NCBI RefSeq assembly: GCF_000271405.2
Contig: NC_018081.1
Location: 1,232,300 to 1,296,299 of the forward strand
Origin: Enterococcus hirae ATCC 9790
GTDB taxonomy: Bacteria; Bacillota; Bacilli; Lactobacillales; Enterococcaceae
Length of the DNA: 64,000 nucleotides
Reading direction: 5' to 3'
Shown: one piece after another, positions 10,519 through 18,747 of the stretch
How positions within the stretch are numbered: position 1 is the stretch's first letter
Layout of the letters: the number at the start of each line of letters is the position of its first letter
Made by a program: the position numbers and the translations under genes
The notes under the pieces: generated by a model
Databases searched by the model: none
Told to the model about the DNA's origin: nothing
The model's input: only the letters and a program-made list of their open reading frames with translations

Positions 10519-10539
10519 ATGAGTGTAGCAGGTATCTAA
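10519..10539 (+). CDS. Leader peptide ORF (6 codons, MSVAGI)
   Basis: ATG AGT GTA GCA GGT ATC TAA begins 7 bases after the ribosome binding site TGAGGT (10507-10512) and about 36 nt after the predicted transcription start. Its codons 4-6 lie in CAGGTATCT (10529-10537), which is complementary to GATACCTG at 10595-10602. That arrangement is typical of ribosome-controlled attenuators upstream of ABC-F and rRNA-methylase resistance genes. That it is translated is inference; that the start signal, ORF and complementary segment are present is seen. Confidence 0.6.
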   Translation: MSVAGI

Positions 10540-10628
10540 CGTAGTAAGTTGAATAGCCAATAGAGCCGTAAGCTTATTTGGCATGCTTATAGATGATACC
10601 TGTCATTTCATAACCAACAATTCTATTA

Positions 10629-10679
10629 ATGAGGGATGGGGCGCGTCTTATTTGAGATGTTCCTCATCTTTTTATTTTT
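10629..10679 (+). terminator. Leader terminator (attenuator)
   Basis: ATGAGGGA (10629-10636) pairs with TTCCTCAT (10660-10667, one G-T), with an inner stem GCGTCT/AGATGT, followed by CTTTTTATTTTT. It lies inside the leader, 52 bases before the start codon, and so would stop transcription before the gene unless it is prevented from forming. Confidence 0.7.
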
Positions 10680-10730
10680 CCTAGGTCTTATTTATTTTAG
10701 GACAGGTATCTCTTCAAAAAAGGAGAGAAT

Positions 10731-12629
10731 ATGAAACAAACAATCGATAAATTACAATTTAATCAAATCAAAGAAGAAGTGAAAAAACGAGCTATTGGAC
10801 AATATAGCAAAAAGCGTATCGAAGAAATGACCCCGCAAACTAATCTACAGACAGTCAAAAATCGCCAAGAAGAAACAAAAGAAGCGCGACAAATCTTAGA
10901 AAGTCAGCAACACGTTCCCTTTATGGGATTGACACGGATTGATGCGTTGACTTCCCAAGTGAAAAAAGGCTTTTTACTGACACCAACTGAATTGATCGAG
11001 TATGCAGACTTTTTAAGAAGTAGTCGAATGATCCGTCGTTTTTTTGAAAAAAATCAATATCAAACACCCTTGTTGCATGTGTATAGTAAGAATATGCCTG
11101 ATTTGTCGATGGTCGAAGAGTTGATCTATCAACAAATCAAGAACCAAAAAGTGAGTGATGAAGCCTCACGAAATTTACGGAAAGTACGAAAACAATTACA
11201 ATTAACAGAAAAAGAAATCCAGGATCGTCTTTTAAAGTTTCTAAGACATCCGCATAACAAAGAAATGATCCAAGAAGCAATGATTGTTCAAAAAGGCGAT
11301 CACTATACGATCCCAATCAAAGCTAGTTATAAAAATAAAGTGCCAGGCACGATTATTGAACAGTCAAATAAAGGGACGACCGTCTTTATTGAACCAACGG
11401 CTGTGGAAAAAGCGAGTATGAATTATCAATTGTTAAAAGCAGAAGAAATAGCAGAAGAATATCAAGTTTTAGCTTATTTGACTGGTGCTTTAGCAGAACA
11501 AGAACAAGCAATCGATTTGATTATCGAAACGATTACTAGATTAGATATCATTTTCGCCAGAGGGAAGTATAGTCGAGAAATACATGGTGTGACACCACGG
11601 ATCAATCAATCAGAATACATCAAGATCAAACAAGGAAGGCATCCACTGATCCAAGGGAAGGCTGTTCCGTTAGACTTTGAACTTGGTAAAGACTATCGAG
11701 GATTAGTGATCACTGGAGCGAATGCAGGTGGTAAGACTGTCGTATTAAAGACAGTGGGGTTATTGACGTTGATGGCGATGTTTGGTTTACAGGTTCCGGC
11801 AGCCGAAGGAACAGAGCTAGCTGTTTTCGATGAGATTTTTGTGGATATTGGCGATCAGCAAACGATCGAGAATGCGTTAAGTACGTTTTCTGGTCATATG
11901 CAAAATATTGCTGAGATGTTACGCAAGGTGAGTAGAAATACCCTTGTATTACTTGATGAGATCGGCAGTGGCACAGAACCTAATGAAGGAGCGGCGCTAG
12001 CAGTTGCTATCATGGAAGCCATGTATGAACAAGGGGCATTGATCGTTGCAACTACTCATTATGGCGAAATCAAAAAATTTGCGAATGATCATGAAGATTT
12101 TATTCCAGCCGCAATGGCATTTGATAAAGAAGCATTGAAACCTAAATACCTTCTTCAAGTGGGGGAAACAGGAGAAAGCCAAGCGCTATGGATCGCTCAA
12201 AAAATGAACATGTCGCAAACCTTGATCGAACAAGCCCAATATTATATCCAGCATAAAGCTTATCGGACAACCAAAAAAGTGTTTCAGACAACGAAAGTAA
12301 ACGTGCCTAGGACGAAGACACAAGTGCAGCAATTTTCGAAAGGGGATCGGGTATATTCTGCGGTCCACCAACAAGAAGCCTTAGTTTATGAAGATACAGC
12401 AGAAGAAACGGTTACGATTTTCTTGGATAAAGAGTTAATCAATGTCCCACGAAAACGTCTCACGTTAAAGATGTCAGCAGAAAAGTTATATCCAGTCGGT
12501 TATGAATTAGACCATTTGTTTACAGACTTTCAAACTAGAAAATGGCAAAGAGATCTAGCGCGAGGATCGAAAAAAGCGCATAAAAAATTAGCCAAAGAAG
12601 CTAAAGAACGACGAGAAAAAAGAGACTAG
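10731..12629 (+). CDS. MutS2-like ABC ATPase lacking the Smr domain
   Basis: The 632-residue protein has an N-terminal helical lever/clamp region (1-290), then the MutS ATPase: Walker A GANAGGKT at about 329-336, signature STFSGHM, Walker B LVLLDEIGSGTEPNEG at about 404-419 and ATTHYGEIK. After that come a short KOW-like beta segment (FSKGDRVYSAVHQQEALVYE) and a Lys/Arg-rich tail. True MutS2 is about 780-790 residues and ends in an Smr domain, absent here. MutS2 (RqcU) of B. subtilis splits collided ribosomes and suppresses recombination; this shorter relative may act on ribosomes or branched DNA without the nuclease-like domain (inference). The attenuator-type leader favours a translation-linked role. 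Confidence 0.85.
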   Translation: MKQTIDKLQFNQIKEEVKKRAIGQYSKKRIEEMTPQTNLQTVKNRQEETKEARQILESQQHVPFMGLTRIDALTSQVKKGFLLTPTELIEYADFLRSSRMIRRFFEKNQYQTPLLHVYSKNMPDLSMVEELIYQQIKNQKVSDEASRNLRKVRKQLQLTEKEIQDRLLKFLRHPHNKEMIQEAMIVQKGDHYTIPIKASYKNKVPGTIIEQSNKGTTVFIEPTAVEKASMNYQLLKAEEIAEEYQVLAYLTGALAEQEQAIDLIIETITRLDIIFARGKYSREIHGVTPRINQSEYIKIKQGRHPLIQGKAVPLDFELGKDYRGLVITGANAGGKTVVLKTVGLLTLMAMFGLQVPAAEGTELAVFDEIFVDIGDQQTIENALSTFSGHMQNIAEMLRKVSRNTLVLLDEIGSGTEPNEGAALAVAIMEAMYEQGALIVATTHYGEIKKFANDHEDFIPAAMAFDKEALKPKYLLQVGETGESQALWIAQKMNMSQTLIEQAQYYIQHKAYRTTKKVFQTTKVNVPRTKTQVQQFSKGDRVYSAVHQQEALVYEDTAEETVTIFLDKELINVPRKRLTLKMSAEKLYPVGYELDHLFTDFQTRKWQRDLARGSKKAHKKLAKEAKERREKRD

Positions 12630-12639
12630 GGGTTAAATG

Positions 12640-12686
12640 AAGACATTGTTTTAAAGAGGAATAGCCAATAGCTCTCGTCTTTTTTT
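12640..12686 (+). terminator. Probable terminator after the MutS2-like gene
   Basis: Outer stem AAGAC (12640-12644) with GTCTT (12677-12681), inner AGAG/CTCT, followed by TTTTTTT. The stem is modest, the T-run is good. Confidence 0.55.
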
Positions 12687-12772
12687 GACAGTCGTTCCAG
12701 TAGTTTTTACGATCCAAGTATGTGAATAGCTAAATTGGAGAGTTACTCATGACTTTAGACAACGGGAAAAAA

Positions 12773-12801
12773 TTGGCACTTTTACCGATTTAGGTTAAAA
12801 T
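12773..12801 (+). promoter_or_regulatory. Sigma-A promoter of the CDP-alcohol phosphatidyltransferase gene
   Basis: TTGGCA at 12773-12778, 17-base spacer, TAAAAT at 12796-12801. The -10 box overlaps the in-frame ATG at 12800, so that ATG cannot be the start codon. Confidence 0.75.
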
Positions 12802-12832
12802 GGAACAAAGTTTATTTAGGGAGATGTCATGG

Positions 12833-13381
12833 ATGAAACTGACTTCGAATTGGCGAAAAGAAATAGGAACGATCCCTAATCTCTTATCAATTTTTCGTGT
12901 GGTTCTTTTGCCGTTTTATTTTTACTTTGTTTTAGAGCAATCGTTTATGCTTGCCGGTATCTTGATTGCTCTATCAGGAATCACTGACTTTTTAGATGGA
13001 TTTATTGCTCGTAAGTTCAACCAAATCACGGAATTGGGGAAATTATTAGATCCAGTGGCAGACAAGTTGACGCAACTGGTCTTGATCCTTTCCATGGATT
13101 GGTATCGACCGATGATTTGGTGGATATTCGGTTTATTTCTGATCAAAGAAGGGTTCATGTTTTTTGCTGGTATCATTGGATTGAGAAAAAATGTGAAATT
13201 AGATGGGGCAAAATGGTATGGGAAATTAGCAACTGCGGTCATTTACGCAGGCATGGTGCTTTTACTGTTGTTTCCCGAACTTCCTGCGATCTGGGTCAAT
13301 TGGATCTTTGGATTGATCACTTATAGCTTGCTTCAATCCTTCGTTTTGTATATCCGTGAATATCATAAACTATTGAATTAA
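12833..13381 (+). CDS. CDP-alcohol phosphatidyltransferase family membrane protein (PgsA-like)
   Basis: The 182-residue membrane protein carries the CDP-alcohol signature D-x2-DG-x2-AR-x8-G-x3-D-x3-D, seen as DFLDGFIARKF then ELGKLLDPVADK, plus about five membrane helices. The family joins a CDP-diacylglycerol to an alcohol phosphate; glycerol 3-phosphate (PgsA, phosphatidylglycerol-phosphate synthase) is the nearest guess, but the acceptor is not proven and a second pgsA elsewhere is possible. ATG 12833 is chosen because AGGGAG lies 9 bases upstream and the promoter overlaps the longer start. Confidence 0.8.
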   Translation: MKLTSNWRKEIGTIPNLLSIFRVVLLPFYFYFVLEQSFMLAGILIALSGITDFLDGFIARKFNQITELGKLLDPVADKLTQLVLILSMDWYRPMIWWIFGLFLIKEGFMFFAGIIGLRKNVKLDGAKWYGKLATAVIYAGMVLLLLFPELPAIWVNWIFGLITYSLLQSFVLYIREYHKLLN

Positions 13382-13405
13382 GAGAGTAATGTCTCAAATA
13401 CAAAT

Positions 13406-13443
13406 AAAAGAACTCAAGCCAAGGAAGTGGTTTGAGTTCTTTT
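13406..13443. terminator. Bidirectional terminator between convergent genes
   Basis: AAAAGAACTCAAGCCA (13406-13421) pairs with TGGTTTGAGTTCTTTT (13428-13443) with one G-T pair; A-run and T-run on the two sides serve both strands. Confidence 0.85.
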
Positions 13444-13522
13444 ACTTGATGAGGGGATGGATTTCCGCTCATTGTTTTATTTTCCATAGGAGAACCTTGC
13501 TTAACTCTCGAAGCTAGTAGTC

Positions 13523-13834
13523 TTAAGGTTTGATATAAGCATAGCCTTTTTCTTGTAATTCAATGAGGTCTAAAATACCAGCTGGTACCACGATGACCTT
13601 TTCAGGCAAGGATTCTGTACTGATGTGATTGCCACGTAGCGCATTAGCACAAGCGTGGAAGGTAACCCCTAAAGCAAGAAATTCTTCATTTGCTGGATCA
13701 AGGTAGCCGGTGATGCCTTCACCGTTGACACTAACCACAATCGTCGTTTCAGGAGCGATTTTCAATAGGTTCTTGACGTTATTCATCGTTTCATGCCACT
13801 TTCTCGTTTCATCGATATGAAAAACAACTCTCAT
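13523..13834 (-). CDS. DsrE family protein
   Basis: The 103-residue protein has the DsrE/DsrF-like alpha/beta layout, with a conserved Cys in the segment VTFHACANALRG and a closing VPAGILDLIELQEKGYAYIKP, which is typical of this small family. DsrE proteins carry sulfane sulfur on cysteine and hand it on. It is the second gene after the CstR-like repressor (12 bp gap, AAGGAGAG before the ATG) and so belongs to the persulfide circuit, probably as a sulfur carrier or trap. The family call is firm, the partner inferred. Confidence 0.85.
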   Translation of the reverse strand: MRVVFHIDETRKWHETMNNVKNLLKIAPETTIVVSVNGEGITGYLDPANEEFLALGVTFHACANALRGNHISTESLPEKVIVVPAGILDLIELQEKGYAYIKP

Positions 13835-13846
13835 TTGAGTCTCTCC

Positions 13847-14107
13847 TTATTTTTTGATGATCAAGTTGATTGCTTGTTCCATTTTTTTGGCTTGCTCTTC
13901 TGCGCTGTTTTCTGGATGCTCCAAACAGTCTTTTAAGTTTTCTGCCACGATCATTCCCATGACACGATCAATGCTAGAACGAACGGCACTTAATTGTGTG
14001 ATAATTGCCATACAGTCTTTCTCTTCTTCAATCATCTTTTGGATGCCGCGAATTTGTCCTTCTGTTCGTTTTAGTCGATTGATGATGTTCTTGTCATTGA
14101 TTTCCAT
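13847..14107 (-). CDS. cstR: CsoR/RcnR-family repressor, CstR-like persulfide sensor
   Basis: The 86-residue all-helical DUF156 protein has Cys32 and Cys61, which match Cys31 and Cys60 of S. aureus CstR. The CsoR copper ligand His is not in the usual place: the residues beside Cys61 are CLEHPEN, with the His three positions later. CstR proteins release DNA when the two cysteines form di- to tetrasulfide bridges between subunits. The neighbours (DsrE, rhodanese, CoA-disulfide/persulfide reductase with rhodanese domain) support persulfide rather than copper sensing. Two dyads in the divergent intergenic region are likely operators. Confidence 0.85.
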   Translation of the reverse strand: MEINDKNIINRLKRTEGQIRGIQKMIEEEKDCMAIITQLSAVRSSIDRVMGMIVAENLKDCLEHPENSAEEQAKKMEQAINLIIKK

Positions 14108-14139
14108 TTGAAAACCTCCTTTATGCTTCTAGTGAGATG

Positions 14140-14156
14140 ATACCCTATGTAGGTAT
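14140..14156. promoter_or_regulatory. CstR-type operator 1
   Basis: ATACC-CTATGTA-GGTAT inverted repeat located 33 bases upstream of the cstR start codon. It shares the ATACC/GGTAT half sites with operator 2, which indicates autoregulation. Confidence 0.65.
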
Positions 14157-14203
14157 ATTTTGTAAATAATTATGTCGATTTGAAAAAGCTAGAATTTGAA
14201 TAG

Positions 14204-14248
14204 TTGACAATTCTCTCTTTTTTGTGTTGAATATACCCCATAAGGTAT
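14204..14248 (+). promoter_or_regulatory. Promoter and CstR-type operator 2 of the rhodanese-CoA reductase operon
   Basis: TTGACA (14204-14209), 17-base spacer, TTGAAT (14227-14232), then the dyad ATACC-CCATAA-GGTAT at 14233-14248 directly on the expected transcription start. A bound repressor would block RNA polymerase. Confidence 0.7.
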
Positions 14249-14276
14249 TTACAAAAATAAAAAGGTGGAAATCAAG

Positions 14277-14588
14277 ATGTCACTATTTCAAACAGTCAAA
14301 TCAATCTCAACAGCGGAATTAAAAGAAAAATTGAATGGTTCTATTCAGTTGCTCGATGTAAGAACACCAGCAGAATACCGAGGGGGGCATATCAGACAAG
14401 CGAAAAATATTCCACTTCAACGTATTCTAAGTTTTAAAGGAAAACAAGAAGCGCCTGTCTATGTCATCTGTCAATCGGGAATGCGGAGCAAACAAGCTAC
14501 GAAAGAGTTGAAGAAAATGGGGTATGATGTTATCAATGTACGTGGTGGGATGAATCAATGGTTTGAACCAACAGTAGGAGGGAAATAA
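14277..14588 (+). CDS. Rhodanese-like sulfurtransferase
   Basis: This single-domain rhodanese (103 residues) has DVRTPAEYRGGHI and the active loop CQSGMRS with the persulfide-carrying Cys65. The six-residue loop with SGMRS is typical of sulfur-transferring rhodaneses. ATG 14277 is used rather than GTG 14265 because AAAGGTGG (14261-14268) overlaps the GTG and sits 8 bases before the ATG. Its stop overlaps no base of the next gene but directly abuts it, which indicates coupled translation. It probably passes sulfane sulfur to or from the CoA-linked reductase next door. Confidence 0.9.
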   Translation: MSLFQTVKSISTAELKEKLNGSIQLLDVRTPAEYRGGHIRQAKNIPLQRILSFKGKQEAPVYVICQSGMRSKQATKELKKMGYDVINVRGGMNQWFEPTVGGK

Positions 14589-16244
14589 ATGAAAATTGTT
14601 ATTGTCGGCGGGGTAGCAGGGGGGATGTCTGCTGCCACTAGATTACGTCGTTTAAAAGAAGATGCTGAAATTGTCGTGTTTGAAAAAGGACCGTATGTCT
14701 CATTTGCCAATTGCGGGTTACCTTATTATCTCTCTGGTGAGATCAGTGAGAGAGAGAATCTTTTGGTACAAACACCAGAATCATTGGCTGCTCGTTTTCA
14801 ATTAGATGTGCGTCCCAATCATGAAGTCACAGCCGTTTATCCAGATGAAAAGAAAGTTGAAGTTTTATCTGACGGGAAAAAATGGCAGGAGAGTTATGAT
14901 GTATTGCTTCTTTCCCCAGGGGCAAAACCAGTCAGACCAGCTATTTCAGGATTAGCAGAAGCCAAAAATGTTTATACTGTTAGAAATGTACCGGATATTG
15001 ATATGGTAATGAATGCTCTTGAAGAACAACCCAAAAAAGCTGTCGTAGTAGGGGCAGGATTTATCGGATTGGAAATGGCAGAGAATTTAAAAAAACGTGG
15101 ACTGGCAGTTTCAATTGTAGAACTGGCACCACATGTCCTGCCTTCTTTAGATGAAGAAATGGCGGTGCATATCCAAAATGAACTCATTAAACAAGGCGTC
15201 CATGTCCAAACAAAACGTTCTGTCACTGCTTTTGAACATGGTGGCAAGCAGTTACGATTAGATGATGGCACAACGATCGATTCTGATTTAACGATCCTCT
15301 CAGTAGGCGTTCAGCCAGACAGTACATTGGCAAAAATGGCTGGACTTGAAACAGGGCTGCGTGGTGGGATCGTAGTCAATGAACACTACCAAACAAGTGA
15401 TCCTTCCATCTATGCGGTGGGAGATGCCATCGTTGTCAAACAACAAATTACAGGTGCCGATGCGTTGATTTCTCTTGCTTCTCCTGCTAACCGTCAAGGG
15501 CGACAAGCAGCAGATAATATAGCGGGAATCGTTCGTAACAATCGAGGAAGTCTTGGTACGTCAATTGTGCGGGTCTTTGACCTTGCTGCCGCTTCTACTG
15601 GATTAACAGAAAGAATGGCCCAACAAGCCAACTTACCTTTCTCAGTAGTCCATGTTTCTGGGAAAGACCATGCTAGTTACTATCCTGAAGCTACAGATAT
15701 TTTGTTAAAACTGATCTTTCATCCTAAGACAGGTGAAATCTATGGTGCACAAGGAGTCGGTGCCAAAGGTGTTGATAAACGAATCGATAGTTTAGCCACA
15801 GCCATCAAAGGACAACTAACGATTTTTGATTTACCGGAATTAGAATTTACCTATGCGCCACCTTTTGGTTCTGCGAAAGATCCAGTGAACATGTTGGGAT
15901 ATGTGGCCATGAATGTCGCAGAAGGGCTAAGCGAGACGATCCAATGGCATGAATTGCCAGAAGCACTTGCACAAGGAAAAATCTTACTCGATGTTCGTAA
16001 TGAAGGCGAGTTGCAAAACGGTGCTTTTAAAGATGCGCTGAATATTCCTTTAAATGATTTACGCTGTCGATTGGCGGAATTAGACCGTGAGAAAGAATAC
16101 ATTGTCAGCTGTCATAGTGGACTTCGTAGTTACTTAGCAGAACGTATCTTGAAACAAGCAGGCTTTCATGTCCAAAATCTCGATGGCGCCTTTGCTTTGT
16201 ATCACGCTGTTCGTCCAGAAGACTTGATTTATCCAGAAAAATAG
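14589..16244 (+). CDS. CoA-disulfide / CoA-persulfide reductase with C-terminal rhodanese domain
   Basis: The 551-residue protein joins a CoA-disulfide-reductase module (FAD motif IVGGVAGGMSAATRLRR, redox Cys42 in SFANCGLPYY, NAD motif VVGAGFIGLEMAENL, FAD motif IYAVGDAI) to a rhodanese domain at about 460-551 with active Cys508 in CHSGLRS. This fusion, with CstR control, matches the enterococcal CoA persulfide reductase (CoAPR), which reduces CoA-SSH and related persulfides to sulfide with NAD(P)H. Both catalytic cysteines are intact. It is translated directly after the rhodanese. Confidence 0.92.
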   Translation: MKIVIVGGVAGGMSAATRLRRLKEDAEIVVFEKGPYVSFANCGLPYYLSGEISERENLLVQTPESLAARFQLDVRPNHEVTAVYPDEKKVEVLSDGKKWQESYDVLLLSPGAKPVRPAISGLAEAKNVYTVRNVPDIDMVMNALEEQPKKAVVVGAGFIGLEMAENLKKRGLAVSIVELAPHVLPSLDEEMAVHIQNELIKQGVHVQTKRSVTAFEHGGKQLRLDDGTTIDSDLTILSVGVQPDSTLAKMAGLETGLRGGIVVNEHYQTSDPSIYAVGDAIVVKQQITGADALISLASPANRQGRQAADNIAGIVRNNRGSLGTSIVRVFDLAAASTGLTERMAQQANLPFSVVHVSGKDHASYYPEATDILLKLIFHPKTGEIYGAQGVGAKGVDKRIDSLATAIKGQLTIFDLPELEFTYAPPFGSAKDPVNMLGYVAMNVAEGLSETIQWHELPEALAQGKILLDVRNEGELQNGAFKDALNIPLNDLRCRLAELDREKEYIVSCHSGLRSYLAERILKQAGFHVQNLDGAFALYHAVRPEDLIYPEK

Positions 16245-16319
16245 AGCTTTGCCTTGCATTCTTAGTAAAATGGCGCTAGACTGGTTAGTTCTACTACTTC
16301 GAATCAAAGGAGAATGTGT

Positions 16320-18455
16320 ATGGTCAACACACGAAATTTAGAAGAAGCCTATCTAGCGTCAGTTTATCGGCAATTACTAGAAAAGCAGGAAGAGTATCAG
16401 CAACTATTACAAGAAACCAGTGCGTACGGTCGGGACTCTCTACAAACGATGTCTGAAGATATTCGGATCAATTTTGAAAGTTATTTAGACAATCTTGATA
16501 CGTATTCACTGATCGAGATGAAAAATCGCGAAATCGATCAATTGAATCTCAAGATTCAATCAGCTAATGAGACTTTGAAAAAAATCGAACGGCTATTGAT
16601 GAGTCCCTATTTTGGGAAGATCGAAATTGATTTTTTAGAGGAAGAAGCACAAGGAAAAAACAGTCACGAAGCTTTTTATATTGGGACGGCTAACTTTACC
16701 AATGATGAAGATGAAACCTTGGTTTATGATTGGCGTTCGCCGATTGCTTCTCTTTTTTATAACAACGATTTAGGTCATTCTTCTTATTTAGTGAATCAAA
16801 ACCAAATTGAGGTAATGATCCATGAGCGACGTCAATTTATCATCAAAAAAGATCAATTGCTCCACTTTTTTGACACCTCGGTAGCAATCCAAGATGATGT
16901 CTTACTTGATGCTTTAGAACAAAGTGAGACGTCAGAGATGAAGGCAATCACGGCTACGATCCAATCCGAACAAAATACGATCATCCGAGACACTACAAGC
17001 CAAAATATCTTAGTCAATGGCGTTGCAGGCAGTGGGAAAACCTCAACGATCATGCAACGAATTGCTTATTTGCTTTATCAATACCGAAACCAACTTTCTG
17101 CGGATGATTTGCTGATTTTGTCACCGAACCATCAATTTATTGATTATATCGGTAAGGTATTACCTTCGTTAGGTGAAAATAATCCGTTGAATGTCACGAT
17201 GATTCAGTTGGTGGATCAACTTTTTTTAGGGAATGTTGAGTCAGAAAAAGCTTATTTTCAACGGATTACGCAGACGGATGTGGATGACCAGACAGCAGTT
17301 CTCAGAAGTCAGGCATTTATGAAGCAGATCGAGCAAGCGACTTCCTTGTTTACTAAACAGGCTGATTTCTTTTTAGCCATCAAAAAGAAGGAAAAAATCG
17401 TGATCTCAAAAGAAGTGATCAAAAAAATCTATGATAGCACGCCCGATTACCCGAATCTAAGAGAAAAACTTCAAGCGACTAAAGACCGATTGTTGCGCTA
17501 CTGGGAAAAGCAATTGCTGAAACAAGCAGGTAGTGACGCCATTAAAGATCAATTATTATCCTTACCAGAAGAGATGCAACAACAGTATTTCCAACAGTTG
17601 ATCACCGATGAATCGCCAGAAAAATTAGTCAGTTATGGCAAACAATTGCTTCAAAGAAAATATCGAACAGTAACGAAACAAATCAAACAGATGGCATGGG
17701 TCGATGAACAATTTTTATTTGAGGAGATTTATCAAAGTTACACTGGGAATAAGTATCAGCGAACAACTCCTTGTACATTAGATGAAGCCGTCGCACGTTT
17801 GCATGTGCGCCATCTGCTGATCGAAAAAATCACCCAAGTCAAAAAGTTCGTGTTGATCGATGAGGTGCAAGACTATACAAGTGCGCAACTTTTGCTCTTG
17901 TTAAACATCTTCCCCAACGCTCGCTTTACACTCGTAGGAGATGAAAATCAGGGGATTTTTAATTCCACGACTTCTTTTGAAGCAATTGAAAGCTATTTTT
18001 CAACGGCTGGACGATCTGTGACGAGATATGATTTATTGAATAGTTATCGTTCAAGCGGGGCAATCACGACTCTCTTTACCCAATATTCAGGGGAAAAAGA
18101 AAAGATCGCTATTGTTCCCGTTCGTCCTTATGGGGAAGAGCCGGAATTTGTGACTGCAGCGACTTTTGATCAGTGGCTCAGTCAGGTCAATGAACGACAA
18201 CAGCACACAGGTGAACAATTAACAGTTATTACGTTGGAAGAACAGCAAGCCGCAATGATACAACAAAAAGTAGAGCGGAACAATCAGCTGAACATCCAAG
18301 TACGCCCATTGAGTCTTTCTAAAGGACTCGAATTTGATCACGTACTGATTTATCTAACAGCTGAACCGAATACCCCACGTGAAAGAAGGCAAATGTACAC
18401 GGCTATATCTCGAGCAATGAAAACTGTCGTTATTTCTTTGGTAACAGATCAATAG
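16320..18455 (+). CDS. helD: RNA polymerase recycling motor HelD (UvrD/Rep-like ATPase)
   Basis: The 711-residue protein has an N-terminal coiled-coil arm (about 1-75, rich in Glu/Gln/Leu) and a superfamily 1 helicase core split by an insertion: Walker A GVAGSGKTSTIMQR at about 234-247, Walker B FVLIDEVQDYTSAQ, VGDENQGIF, LNSYRSSGAI, and KGLEFDHVLIY with YTAISRAMK at the end. This is HelD of Firmicutes, which uses ATP to pull stalled RNA polymerase off DNA. ATG 16320 is preferred because AAAGGA lies 8 bases before it and only 2 before ATG 16314. Confidence 0.92.
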   Translation: MVNTRNLEEAYLASVYRQLLEKQEEYQQLLQETSAYGRDSLQTMSEDIRINFESYLDNLDTYSLIEMKNREIDQLNLKIQSANETLKKIERLLMSPYFGKIEIDFLEEEAQGKNSHEAFYIGTANFTNDEDETLVYDWRSPIASLFYNNDLGHSSYLVNQNQIEVMIHERRQFIIKKDQLLHFFDTSVAIQDDVLLDALEQSETSEMKAITATIQSEQNTIIRDTTSQNILVNGVAGSGKTSTIMQRIAYLLYQYRNQLSADDLLILSPNHQFIDYIGKVLPSLGENNPLNVTMIQLVDQLFLGNVESEKAYFQRITQTDVDDQTAVLRSQAFMKQIEQATSLFTKQADFFLAIKKKEKIVISKEVIKKIYDSTPDYPNLREKLQATKDRLLRYWEKQLLKQAGSDAIKDQLLSLPEEMQQQYFQQLITDESPEKLVSYGKQLLQRKYRTVTKQIKQMAWVDEQFLFEEIYQSYTGNKYQRTTPCTLDEAVARLHVRHLLIEKITQVKKFVLIDEVQDYTSAQLLLLLNIFPNARFTLVGDENQGIFNSTTSFEAIESYFSTAGRSVTRYDLLNSYRSSGAITTLFTQYSGEKEKIAIVPVRPYGEEPEFVTAATFDQWLSQVNERQQHTGEQLTVITLEEQQAAMIQQKVERNNQLNIQVRPLSLSKGLEFDHVLIYLTAEPNTPRERRQMYTAISRAMKTVVISLVTDQ

Positions 18456-18460
18456 AGAAA

Positions 18461-18510
18461 AAACAAGTTATCTTTAGTGAGACTCGCTAAGATAACTTGT
18501 TTTATATTTT
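18461..18510 (+). terminator. Terminator after helD
   Basis: AAACAAGTTATCTT pairs with AAGATAACTTGTTT around a short loop, followed by a T-rich tail. Confidence 0.85.
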
Positions 18511-18747
18511 TATTATTTTAGTTATTTTAATTTATTAAGAAAACCTTAACGTCAAGATCAAATCTCATACATATTTCAAGAAACAAGCTACTATTAAATA
18601 AACAAAATTAAATAAACACAATAAAAGTAAAGTATAAGTAAAGGGTAGTTGGTCATTTGATGAATTGTTCGTCTAGCTGTCATCATCAAAAAATGTAAAG
18701 GTTTTTATAAAAGGGGACTAAATTTATTTTTTAAAGGTGGGAGAAAA

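Larger units (their letters stand above)
10477..10730 (+). promoter_or_regulatory. Structured 5' leader, candidate attenuator, of the MutS2-like gene
   Basis: The leader holds, in order: the 6-codon ORF; a hairpin GCCAA/TTGGC (10556-10560 with 10578-10582); the switch segment GATACCTGTC (10595-10604); an intrinsic terminator (10629-10679); and a second copy of CAGGTATCT (10703-10711) ten bases before the ribosome binding site. The switch segment is complementary to the first CAGGTATC over 8 nt and to GACAGGTATC (10701-10710) over 10 nt, so the two pairings exclude each other. The antiterminator pairing itself could not be fixed by eye; TCATT (10603-10607) with AATGA (10628-10632) is one weak candidate. 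Confidence 0.6.

Noticed and set aside
10621..10680. T-box riboswitch (GGGATGGGGCGCG looks like the T-box core GGGTGGNACCGCG)
   Set aside because: The leader is too short for Stem I, no specifier loop or AGTA bulge is visible, the core has several mismatches, and the gene downstream is not an aminoacylation or amino acid gene. The leader-peptide model explains the sequence better.
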